Shown here piece by piece: positions 46,320 to 56,317 of a stretch of 64,000 nucleotides of DNA. Location: the NCBI GenBank assembly GCA_011503125.2, contig WWBZ02000073.1:3348001-3412000 (forward strand), in the 5' to 3' direction. The stretch's first letter is position 1; each line of letters starts with the position of its first letter. Made by a program: the position numbers and the translations under genes. The DNA comes from Botryosphaeria dothidea. Taxonomy: Eukaryota; Ascomycota; Dothideomycetes; Botryosphaeriales; Botryosphaeriaceae. A model generated the notes under the pieces. That model saw only the letters and a program-made list of their open reading frames with translations. It was not told the DNA's origin and did no database searches.

Positions 46320-48028
46320 TGATGTGATAGTAAAATCTAGCGTCTTCTTCATTCAACCTCGGAGGGCCAAAAGGAAACTTCAGACGTCAATATTTGTCCG
46401 TCTTTTCAAAGCCTCGGCTGAGGATGCTTCCCTCAGTCGAACAAAAATTCGGCGCGAGTCGGCTGTCGAGATCCGCTGACATTCTCCGGAGGAGAGCCCA
46501 TGCACAATATTGCGCAAGTGCGACCGGGGTTGAGGGCAGAGAAGCTATACCGGCGAGATGTATAAGGGTGGCCCTACGAAGATGGTTTGCGGGTGCTTTT
46601 TCGGCAACACCAATACTGATGAAACGGGTCCACCACGATACGACTCATGCCCACCTTCCAGAAGCCTCCCACTCAAGCGATACTTCACGGTACTATCCGC
46701 ACGGCGAAACAACTGGACGAGAAATTCGGGATTTCGCCGAAATATCACTTGCGTTGTTCCAGACCGGTGCGAATAAGGAGAGGTTGCGCGGCGTGGCATC
46801 CAAAGGCCTGCGTATGCTCGGTCGCAGAAGTGCCCACAAGAAGTTCGTCGGCCTTGGCCTGGAAACCGCCGTCGAAGAAGGGTGAGAGCGATGAAGTCGG
46901 AGTAAAAGAGCGGGAGCAACGTCGGAACGAGAAATTGGACGGGAGATAGGCGAGCGAGAGAGACCCCTGCAACAACGGGAACGGCAAGCGGAAAGCTCTT
47001 GGGCCAGCGCATGCAAAAAATAGAAATCAGAAAAAGCCCAGAAACTACAACGTCGCATCTGGAGACTGAACAGGACAAGTCGGAACGCAGCAGAGTCCAA
47101 TGACAGAACAACCGGGTACGATATCTGACGATCAGCAAGCGGCGCCAGGTCCACGTCGTTGGATCTTTGATCACCGACGTCAACAACACTACTAGCGCGC
47201 GGGTACACGCAGTGGCCTCGCCTCGCTCCCGTATTTTGGCGCCTCTTCTCTCACTGACCCCTTTTTGCCCTCCGTATTCCGCGAAGGGAAGGCCTGCCTG
47301 TGTCACTTCCAGAGCTCGGCCGCGGCGCTTGATTAAGGATTCGGTGCTCCACCATCGCCGTTAGGCGTCGCCCGGCTTCCGCAGGTACCAACCCTCCCGC
47401 AAGGCGGCTCTGCACCTCTACAATCCATGATGCTGCCTCGATGCCGGTCCATCCACGCATTCAAGGTTTTATTTGCCGGGAAAGACGACATTCAGAGTTT
47501 GCCTACGGTCGGAAAGCCGAGCCCTGCTGAACAAGGCCTCCGACCACGCCATGCAGGACACCGAAAAGCAAACGGTATGCTTTGGCAGAACGAGGATCCG
47601 CCATGACCCGCTCCGCCAAGCGCCAGGCAAGAATCACAGTGATTGGCCCAAGAACCAAGTGGCTGCGAACAGCCCACCACTGCCTGCGCCGCAGCTGTCC
47701 CCTGGGCCCGTGTGCTGATTTTAGAAATCCGAAGGACCACATGCCGAGCTCTTTCTAACAACCCTGATGCGGATCTTTGAGTTGCTTCCCCAAGTCGCTC
47801 CTCGTAAACGACCCGTTAGTACGCCATGGTGTCTGCTCGGCCTCTCGTACATAAAAGAGCCGGAGAACCGCTACATCATGTTCTCCGCACGGGAGCTGTT
47901 CGTTGCTGACCCGCACTTGTCACTCACCCTTTTGTCACTTCAACGACAATAGATCTTTAATTTTTCTAATCATCTAATCCACTAATCAATCGCTCATTGG
48001 AACCGTTCTTCTCTACTCAATCTTCAAA
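46320..48028. other. Region without a convincing intact gene; possible degraded coding block at 46,640-46,950
   Basis: Around 46,650-46,745 one plus-strand frame reads QAILHGTIRTAKQLDEKFGI, and from about 46,780 another reads GVASKGLRMLGRRSAHKKFV followed by GLGLETAVEEG. Together they resemble one helical, Lys/Glu-rich protein split by a frame change. I do not recognise the family. A TATA-like ATAAAAG at 47851-47857 lies about 175 bp before the glyoxal oxidase start. The rest shows nothing. Confidence 0.35.
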
Positions 48029-49960
48029 ATGCAGTCCCGCCTCCTTCGCGCGGTAAGTCCTGTCCGTCCTTACCAACTTCGGTAGGGTTGCTGACTTTAT
48101 CAAGGCTGCCCTTTCTGGCATTGTCCACCATGCCGCAGCAGCTGGCTTCAGGACAGTGGGTTCATCTGGATGCACAGCTCAGATGCTCTTCATCCCTCCC
48201 TTTACAAACAAGGCAGTCTTCCTCGACAAGTGAGTCCAGCCGGTGCTGAATCTAGAGACTGATTTCCATATTCAGACCAGACACATCATGCGTTGAGCGA
48301 AATCCTGACAAGTGCTGCAGCTACCACGCCAACTACGGTGGACCGGGAGTAAACCTGGAAACGGGCGCTCATTCTCCTGACCCCTACAACTATGACGATT
48401 CAAACATGGCCGTCTTCGCTACCGAGTATGATCTGAACACCAATGAGCTCCGCAAACTGCATCCTAAGACCAACACTTTCTGTTCCGCCGGTGCTTTCCT
48501 CCCTGATGGCACCATGGTGAACTTTGCCGGAGCCGAGCCGGATGCCAAAGCGGGTGTCGGTGACGGCTTCGATGCCATCCGCACATATCCTCCTGGACCG
48601 TGCACCAACGGGGCCTGCGACATAGACTTCACCGAGGGTGGTTCCCATTTGCAGGCAAAGAGATGGTACCCTACCGCTGAGACGCTCCCTAATGGTGATA
48701 TTCTCTCTGTCGGAGGCTCTGATGTCGGGCTCTTGGTTCTAAATGAGGCGAGCATCAACGTCCCGACTTACGAGCTCATCAAGGCCGATGATTCAGCTCC
48801 GCCGCCCCCTGTCACTCTCCCCATCTTGGAGTTCACGGAGGAGCAAAACAACCAGCCGAACAAGTCATACAACCTCTACCCCATTCGTAAGTCCCCCAAT
48901 GCAACGACGAATCACACGCCAAACTGACCCTCCCCGTCCAGTCCACCTCCTCCCCAACCCGCGCGCCGCCAGCGAAGTCTTCACCATCGCCGGCAACCAA
49001 GCCGTAATCTGGGACTACCACAACGACAAGCTCGTCAAGACCCTCCCCAACACGCCCCTCGAGCCGCGCTGCTTCCCCTCCTCCGCCACCTCCGTCCTCC
49101 TCCCCCTCGAAGCCCCGGCCTACGACCCCACCGTCCTCCTCTGCGGCGGCTCCAGCGGCGACATCCCCGACCCGCAAGCCCTCGACGACTGCTACACCAT
49201 CCGCCCGCACGCCGAGAACCCGACCTGGGAGACCGACGACAACCTGCCCAACGGCCCGCAAACCATGACCGACGGCATCAACCTGCCCGACGGCACCATC
49301 CTCTTCATCAACGGCGCCCACCGCGGCTCCGCGGGGGGCTTCCAAGCCGACGACCCGGTCCTCGCGCCCCTCATCTACAACCCCAAAGCGCCCAAGGGCG
49401 CGCGCTTCACCAGCATGCCCAAGACGACCGTCCCGCGCATGTACCACTCGGTCGCCTCGCTGCTGCCCTCCGGCGAGGTCGTCGTCGCCGGCTCCAACCC
49501 GATGGTCTTCTACACCGCCGACGGCGGCGTCCCGCGCGGCTGGCCCAAGTTCCGCAACAACGGCCACGACGCCTTCCTCAACCAGCAGCAGCGCGAAGCC
49601 TCCAAGTTCCCGACCGAGTACCGCGTCGAGATCTTCAGCCCGCCGTACATGGACGCGGAGGTGCGGCCGCAGATCGTGCAGAGCCCCGATGCCATCGTGT
49701 ACGGGAAGGCGTTTGCGGTCGAGAGCAGCGTCGAGGGCGAGAAGGTCGAGGTCGTGTTGGTGAATCCGGGGTTTCATACCCATGCGGTCGCGATGCAGCA
49801 GCGGATGCTTAAGTTGGAGAGGACGCCGGGCAAGGCGAAGGGGTGGAGTGATGCGAAGGCGCCGCCCGGGCCGAGTACCGCGCAGCCGGGCGTGTATTTG
49901 TTGTTTGTGGTTGTGGATGGCATTCCGAGTGAGGGGAAGTGGGTGAAGCTGTCGTATTGA
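48029..49960 (+). CDS. Glyoxal oxidase-like copper radical oxidase (AA5_1)
   Basis: Extracellular copper radical oxidase that oxidises aldehydes to acids and yields H2O2, used in lignocellulose decay and hyphal development. Four exons: a short first exon (MQSRLLRA), then exons from about 48,107, 48,275 and 48,942 with introns of 50-60 nt. The radical-site Cys is in NTFCSAGAFLPDGTMVNFAG. The kelch-like propeller includes AKRWYPTAETLPNGDILSVG and GSNP blocks. The axial Tyr-His pair is in VPRMYHSVASLLPSGEVVVA, and the second ligand His in PGFHTHAVAMQQRMLKL. The C-terminal domain has SPPYM and PGVYLLFVVVDGIPSEGKWV. Galactose oxidase is the alternative within the fold, but the spacing fits glyoxal oxidase. 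A classical signal peptide is weak (RAALSGIVHHAAAAGF). Confidence 0.9.
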
Positions 49961-50127
49961 GTTTGTGAGGCTGCTTGAAGCGATAGATATGGAAGAGGGG
50001 AGCTGCCTTTGTAGTCGCAAGTCACTTGACATGTAGGGCCGTTGTGTCCTGGTCTGAAATATGTTCTAGGAGAGTATGTGGTGTTTCCTCTTGCCGTAGT
50101 AGCCTTGAAACGAATAAATACATGAAA

Positions 50128-53100
50128 TCATGCTCCCGTATAGAATTTGAGCAACTTCTTGACCTTATTCCGCTTCCTGCGTTTTTCTTTCAAAAGTTCG
50201 AAGATGGAGTCATCGGGTGCATAATGTGCTCCCAAAATTTCATCAACACTCAAGACCTTTTCCTCCCAGTCCGGCTGATGCCGAAATGCTGACCCGGGTC
50301 CAGATTCTATCAAGCATCTGGCATCAGGATCAGCTCCGTGGTTGAGCAGAAGTATGATAGTTGGCTTAAAGGCCTTCGAATAACTTGATGGACCCCCGTT
50401 GGTGCATGTTCTGAAGAAAAATGACAAAAACAGACACCATGATGAGGCTCCATTGCCTAGTGTCGCTGGCTTGTTCGGATTGGCGCCCGCAGTCAAGAGG
50501 ATATGTATGATCTCCGGTTGCGGCGAAAGATAGGCAGCTGACACAAAGAATGGCCGCAAACACTCTGGCCAGGAGATCAGGTCTAATAGGAGCTGTACGC
50601 GTGTTTTTTCCAGCCAAAATGCCTTGTTCTGGTTAATTTGAAATTCGCAAAAGTGACAAACATGTCGAGATGCGAGCCAACTCAGCAGCATCGCATCAAT
50701 ATCTTGCACAGGGATTGTAACGTGTTCTCGAGTGTCTTTGAGGGCTAGATTGAGGGATAACCCGACGTCCTATAGTGTTCGTTGACTTCGTAAGTACTTT
50801 TGCGCGTATTAAGGTGAGGAGTTAAGTTAAAACTGCCATACCTTCGATTGGGTGAGAAGGGTTTTGAAAACCTGATAAATTTCCTTGAAATGCATTTCAC
50901 CAGGATCAAGTTCATGTCCCCTCAACGAATCTACCCCATCAAAGAGGAGATGAGAAGTCATAAGTCGCACTCCTGAATCTTCGCCATCGTGAGGCAGTGC
51001 CTTCATGCAAGCAAGCTGAGCCTTCCAGAAAGATTGGTTGACGTCAAATCCGGGAGCTGCTTTTTCGCGCAGCCAAGCGCTTTTCTGGTCCAAGAACTCC
51101 AGCGCAGAGCGATGAGCAAACACAACCTCATATCGAAATGGGACCGGAAGCCGTGTTTGGTCCGAGGTCTCCTGCCCCCTCCCAGTAAAACCAAGGACGC
51201 ACTTCCACGAAGTCCATACACCTAGCCTTGAGCCTAGCCTCGATCTTGGGAAGACAAGCAGATTTTGCCTCGGCTTGCCAATCGATTTCTTTTTCGGACG
51301 CTCTCTGAAGCTCGATAAAAAATGGCAACAACGCGTAGGTATACCCATTGAACGTCGTCAATACTTGTAACAACTCGGCAGATTCTTGCGGGTAGGACTC
51401 CAGAGCCATTTGAAGCATCCGTTCGTAGAGGGAATCGAGGCCGCGCGGATATCTCCGAACAAGATTTTCTAGGTCCGAGACTGTTGGCTCATTGGCGGTC
51501 TCCCTGAGCAGCATGTTGACCACATACCGTACCCAAAGGAAAACCCCCTCTGCGCTAATAGTAATTTGCCAAACTATGCCGAATTCGTATTCAAGGTTAT
51601 CTCGCAAGATTTGGCGGCAGAAGTGATCTTCAGATAACCTTCCTTTGACATATTTATCGATGTCGCTTCTCGTGAGATCTTCCATGCGGAGCTGTTCGAT
51701 GCTCTGACCGAATTCTTTCTTGAAGACAGGCCACGGCCGGCTCGACACGCAAAGTTTGAGGTTTGGATATGAGGCGAGTTCTGTCAGGATCTTGATCACG
51801 TCTGCCGGCGTCCCATCATACTCGTCCAGACCATCTACGAAAATGCAAACATAGGCGTCTAGAGTGCCATCCTCTGTGAGACTTTGGAAGGTACGAGAGA
51901 GCTCCGGAAAAGTCCATGGCTCCTGGCGAGTGAATTCATCACCATCGATTCTGCGAGGGCATAGCTTTTGGATCAGAGCCGGACGTTGCCGCAAAATCTG
52001 GAACAGCAACGAGCGAATGAGCCCGTCATAAGATTTTTGAAGTTCCGCGCCGGCAGCCCAGAAGAAGTGATTGATGAGAAGAAGGTCCGAGTCACCGGCC
52101 CAACCCCTGAGTATCTCCTCTGTACGAGGATTGTCAAGAATGAACTTCATCAAGGTCGACTTCCCTGAGCCTGCTTTTCCCGTCACCCAGTAAACACCAC
52201 TGCCGCTTTCGAGCCACTGAGGGTAGCCGTGGTCAAGGTTGTCGAAGATCCAGCGAAACGTGTCTTTATATTCTTCGTCCACGGTAAAGTATCGGTTCAT
52301 GAGAGAAGGATCATACAAGCTGTTGAGGATTTTCTGATCCTTCGCCACAAGGCTGGCTGTGGTGCAGAGAGAGGACAAGAGCTTGTGCAAATCTGGCCAC
52401 AAGCGCATTGCTTCCATCGATTGGACGTCGTCAGAACCCGGATGCTGTTGCTGAGTTTCTTCATTGCGAGGTGTTTTGTTCTGCGGTGTTGCCGACCCCA
52501 AAATATATCTCTTGACGGAGCCGAAAATGCCCAAATTCTGCGGAGGATGGTCCTGGCGATTTGTCGGACCAGGTCCAACAACAGTACTCGGCTCGTTGGA
52601 AACATTCGTGCCGATGCTTGAGGAGCGCTTTTCCATCTCTTCAAGCTTCTGGTAGAGCGTCTCAAAGTTCCTTCTCATGTCGGCTCCAAGGGTGTCGTTT
52701 GTCTTTGTGAGCTCCGTAATTTGGACTGAGATAGCATTGTTCGACTCCCTGTTCAAACAAAAAGTAAGCATTTGCTCTATCACCTTGTATTAATCACGAA
52801 AGGAATCCCGTCTCCGACTCTGCCAAATACCATCCCTCTGGTATCAACTGTGGTGTGGAGTACCAGATACACGTGCCATGTGACTCCGCCACAATGAGAA
52901 TCTATCTGTTGATACGACCTTTCACATACCTGATAAGAATCAAGAGTCTAGTGTTCACCAGCTGCTGCAACCTTCGCAGTCTGTCGTCCAGTCGCTTTAC
53001 CTCATCGGACTTCTGCATGCCCTTGATCGTCACGCAAACGGCCTTCCATCTTCTATTCTCGGCACCGTGAGGTAGACTCAGGCTGTCCAAAAGGGTGATC

Positions 53101-53409
53101 AGGTCCCCTCCAACAATCGTCGCCTTGTCAGCAAGGCGCTTGAGTTCGGCATCGTTTGGCGCAGTCGTTCGCGTGATGTCTCGCGAGTATCTTTGAAGAG
53201 TCTCGGTCACCATTGTTTTTCGTGTAAGCTAATAAGCTCTCTGCTTTGATGTAGGGCTGAGACAGATGATTTCTTACGTCTGTCAGTTCTTCGTTCTCTT
53301 GGGTTGCCTCTGCCTTGTAGAGATCCTTCGCACCGCTAACGATCTTGCTGCTGAACTCAACAAGCTGAATGATGTTGCAAGCAAGCGAGAGTGCTGCGAG
53401 AGCCTCCAT
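50128..53409 (-). pseudogene. NLR-like STAND protein: fungal N-terminal domain, NACHT, ankyrin; one frame break
   Basis: Intracellular receptor-type ATPase of the fungal NLR class. The N-terminus MEALAALSLACNIIQLVEFS begins the fungal STAND N-terminal domain (exons 53409-about 53,278 and about 53,232-52,931). Exon 3 holds the NACHT module: Walker A GVYWVTGKAGSGKSTLMKFI, Walker B YVCIFVDGLDEYDGTPADVI, and CVSSRPWPVFKKEF (sensor). After KARCMDFVEVRPWFYW the frame breaks near 51,170, within a G-rich stretch. The next frame continues RYEVVFAHRSALEFLDQKSA to about 50,843. A last exon carries ankyrin-like PEIIHILLTAGANPN and TIILLLNHGADPD, ending at 50128. A 37-nt GT-AG interval could restore the frame but is shorter than usual introns, so I call it probably broken. 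Such proteins sense non-self and can trigger cell death. Confidence 0.72.
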
Positions 53410-54023
53410 ATTCGAAGGCCGTCCAGGACATGGTTATGGTGAAGGAAGGTTGGTGTTGGGTTGAACGGAGCAAGGCTGCGGCAGCGAGATAGGCAGCTGA
53501 GCGCCCCACCTGGTCGACGTGTCGCTATATATGCATTTGCTGACATGCAGAAATCAGCCCGCCTATCACAACTGTTCATGTCGTGCGACAGAGGGGACCC
53601 ACATCCTACAGTGAGCGATGCCAGCCTTGAATAGCCTCGATCTCGTCGGAGGTCGAAGAATTTCTCCGCACACAATTCTGGTGACGAATACTTCTAACCC
53701 CCCCCCCCCCCCCTTCCTTGCAGCCATGCCTTAAATACCGTTGCTGCTAACAGTCGGCTGCAATACCTCTCCCGTATCTCTGTTGTTTCAATCTGTGCAA
53801 GGAGTAGACCCCGATGAACGCAAAGAGGCTGAAGGAAGCGGACTGGGACCAATACGACACTGAAGAGGTGCTCCGGTACACCGCTGAGATTACGTTACAG
53901 AGTATGCTACCCGTGTCTAATCCTCGCTCTCATAAAACAAAATGGCAATTACGAATTACCGCGACAATTTCGACAAAAGAACGAGAAAGAATGTACGATC
54001 GCTATACAGTATCCACAACGCCA
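53410..54023. other. Intergenic region with a C16 homopolymer
   Basis: Promoter of the NLR-like gene and 3' side of the ketosteroid-dehydrogenase-like gene. A run of sixteen C lies at 53698-53713. No gene was recognised. Confidence 0.5.
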
Positions 54024-55805
54024 TCACCTGTCCAAAGCAGCCGCCGCGATATGATCGACCCCAACATACGAAAAAGTCATCGCCGGCCCCAACGTCGCGC
54101 CCGCACCCGGATAGCGCCGGCCCATGACCGACGCGCTGGTGTTCCCGCTCGCATACAGCCCGCGGATCGGCCGGCCCTGTGCGTCGACCACCCGCGCGAA
54201 CTCGTCCGTCAGCAGCCCGCCCTTGGTGCCCAGGTCGCCCGGGTACAGCCGCACGGCGTAGAAGGGCGGGGTCTCGACGGCACCGAGGTTGGGGTTGGGC
54301 GCGTGGGCCGGGTCGCCGAAGTAGCGGTCGAAGGCCGACGCGCCGCGGCCGAAGTCGTCGTCCTTGCCGGCGCGCGCCAGGGCGTTGAACCTCGCCAGCG
54401 TCTGCGCCAGGCCGGCGGCGTCGACGCCCGTCTGGCGCGCGAGGTCGGCGACGGTGGCGGCCTTGACGAAGAGGCCGGACTGGACGGCGGCTTTGGGCTC
54501 GACGAAGGGCGGCAGCATGGCCAGGCTGTAGCGGCGCTGGAAGGTCGCGTCGACGATCAGCCAGGCCGGGATGGCCTTGGCGACGGCGTTGCGCTGGAAT
54601 TGGATGCGGCCGGCGTCGACGTAGGATTGGGCTTCGTTCATGAAGCGCTGGCCGCTGTGGTCGACGCAGATCGAGTGCGGGAGCGCGCGGTCCCAGGTGG
54701 TGAAGTAGGGCCCGTAGCCGGGGATCATGATGGTTGGGCCCCACCAGGCCTCGTCCATCAGTGCGGTCTGAGCGTCGACCTGGATGCCCGCCCGGACGGC
54801 ATCTCCGGTGTCGTTTGATGGGACTGACGACCATTCGGTGTCCAGAGGCCGTGGCTGGAACTGGTGGCGCATGGATTTATTCTTGGCGAAGCCTCCGGCG
54901 GCGAGGAGGACGCCGTGTTTTGAGCGGATGTGCACGTCTTTGCCGTCTTTTGATACAACGGCTCCGCAAATGGAGCCGTCGGGATTCTTCAGCAAGGTGC
55001 GCAATGGTGCCTGCAGCCAGATGTCCGTCTTCTTTGCTTGGTTGAGCAGTAGCATCTGGCCCACGAGAGACATTCCCAGCGTAACCGGATCCCGACCCAT
55101 CAAGGCATGACGGAGCCAGCGCAACAACATCTTGACGGTGAAGGCAAAGTCGGCCAGAGAGCTGCCGCATCGTGCCAGACGCGCGGCCTGGAATGAATAA
55201 ACAGGCGGATTGGGAGGGCCTGGATGCCTGTTCACCTGCCTTCGAGCCTTGCCCAGCTTTTTCAGATCAAAGACCTTGCCCTCCAAGGTCCGTCCGGCGG
55301 CCAGTCCTCCAGGTACGTCGGGATGGTAGTCCGGATAGGTGTGGCCTAGTTGCCATTTGAATCCGATGTCGCCGAGGAATTTGGCCATGCGCGGAGCGTT
55401 GTCGACGAAAGCTCGGCGTCTCTGGGGCGATGAAGCTGGGCCGACGTCTCCTATTAGGTTGTCCAGGTAATGCAGGGCGAGGTCGGGGCTGTCCTGGACG
55501 GCGTGCTCGCGCTGCAGGTGGTTGTTGGGGACCCAGACGCATCCGCCGGAGTAGGCGGCAGCGCCGCCGATCTTGTCGGATTTCTCGACAACCAGAGGAC
55601 GGAGGCCATGGTGGTGGCATCGCAGAGCGGCAAGCAGACCAGCTGCGCCGGCGCCCACGATCAGGACGTCGGGGTGGTCGGCGCGGGGCGGCAGTGTTGA
55701 GGCGCGCCGAGAGGGCGGCAGGCGGCGGCGGCGGCGGCGGGTTGATGGGGCGGAATGGGCAGCTCGCAGGACCTGAAACAGGCGCGAGCGGAGGGCGAGG
55801 GTCAT
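54024..55805 (-). CDS. FAD-dependent 3-ketosteroid delta-1-dehydrogenase / fumarate-reductase-like oxidoreductase
   Basis: Intronless flavoprotein of 593 aa (FAD_binding_2 family). An Arg/Ser/Ala-rich leader (MTLALRSRLFQVLRAAHSAP) suggests mitochondrial targeting. The dinucleotide motif is DVLIVGAGAAGLLAALRCHH, followed by KIGGAAAYSGGCVWVPNN, typical of ketosteroid dehydrogenases. The cap domain includes WWGPTIMIPGYGPYF and CVDHSGQRFMNEAQSYVDAG. The C-terminal FAD contact is IRGLYASGNTSASVMGRRYP followed by GAGATLGPAMTFSYVGVDHI. Enzymes of this type introduce a 1,2 double bond in 3-ketosteroids or reduce enones. The substrate here is inferred from family only. GC-rich codon use resembles other highly GC-biased genes in this window (MFS, GLOX), so no transfer signal is evident. 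Confidence 0.88.
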   Translation of the reverse strand: MTLALRSRLFQVLRAAHSAPSTRRRRRRLPPSRRASTLPPRADHPDVLIVGAGAAGLLAALRCHHHGLRPLVVEKSDKIGGAAAYSGGCVWVPNNHLQREHAVQDSPDLALHYLDNLIGDVGPASSPQRRRAFVDNAPRMAKFLGDIGFKWQLGHTYPDYHPDVPGGLAAGRTLEGKVFDLKKLGKARRQVNRHPGPPNPPVYSFQAARLARCGSSLADFAFTVKMLLRWLRHALMGRDPVTLGMSLVGQMLLLNQAKKTDIWLQAPLRTLLKNPDGSICGAVVSKDGKDVHIRSKHGVLLAAGGFAKNKSMRHQFQPRPLDTEWSSVPSNDTGDAVRAGIQVDAQTALMDEAWWGPTIMIPGYGPYFTTWDRALPHSICVDHSGQRFMNEAQSYVDAGRIQFQRNAVAKAIPAWLIVDATFQRRYSLAMLPPFVEPKAAVQSGLFVKAATVADLARQTGVDAAGLAQTLARFNALARAGKDDDFGRGASAFDRYFGDPAHAPNPNLGAVETPPFYAVRLYPGDLGTKGGLLTDEFARVVDAQGRPIRGLYASGNTSASVMGRRYPGAGATLGPAMTFSYVGVDHIAAAALDR

Positions 55806-56317
55806 GATCCGAGGCCGGGATGCGGCATTGAAAGTCGAGGGGATTGGGGGCCAGGCGCGCGTCACATTGTCTGTCGTCTCGAGTCAACGCGAAGGCGACA
55901 GAGAAGAGAGAAGAGTCGCTCTTGCCCTCTGCTTCCGGCGGGCTCCCCTGCACCGCCGCACGCGTCGACGACGGCTCTTTCCATGGCTTTAGACTCTGTC
56001 CATGGCTCGCTTAAAAGGGAACCACGCCACAGCGACTGCTGCCCGCTGCCCGATCAGCCATGGCTCCGCTCATCTCGGCCCTGATTCGCCGCTGTCAACA
56101 CCATCTGCCTCGCCATCTGCCCGCGGAAATTGCCGTTGCCAGCCCCGGCGTTTGCCTCTGTTTCAGATCTTTCCAGACGGCTTAACCCAACCCACCACGA
56201 ATAATTCTCTTGCACATCACCGGCATCTGCCCGCAGGGGACGCGTACTCTCCAGCAAACTCGGCCGTAACAACCACACCACGTGCGCTCCTCGACTACCC
56301 GGAGATGCCGCATCCAC
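55806..56317. other. Intergenic
   Basis: Promoter of the flavoprotein gene and 3' flank of the next STAND gene. No coding signal, RNA or repeat. Confidence 0.5.

Noticed and set aside
46545..47306. 253-codon minus-strand frame
   Set aside because: Length is notable, but composition is irregular, there are no motifs, and it overlaps a more protein-like plus-strand remnant.
48833..50032. 399-codon minus-strand frame opposite the glyoxal oxidase
   Set aside because: Composition shadow of the GC-rich oxidase; no motifs.
53814..54818. 334-codon plus-strand frame opposite the ketosteroid-dehydrogenase-like gene
   Set aside because: Antisense shadow; no family resemblance and poor start context.
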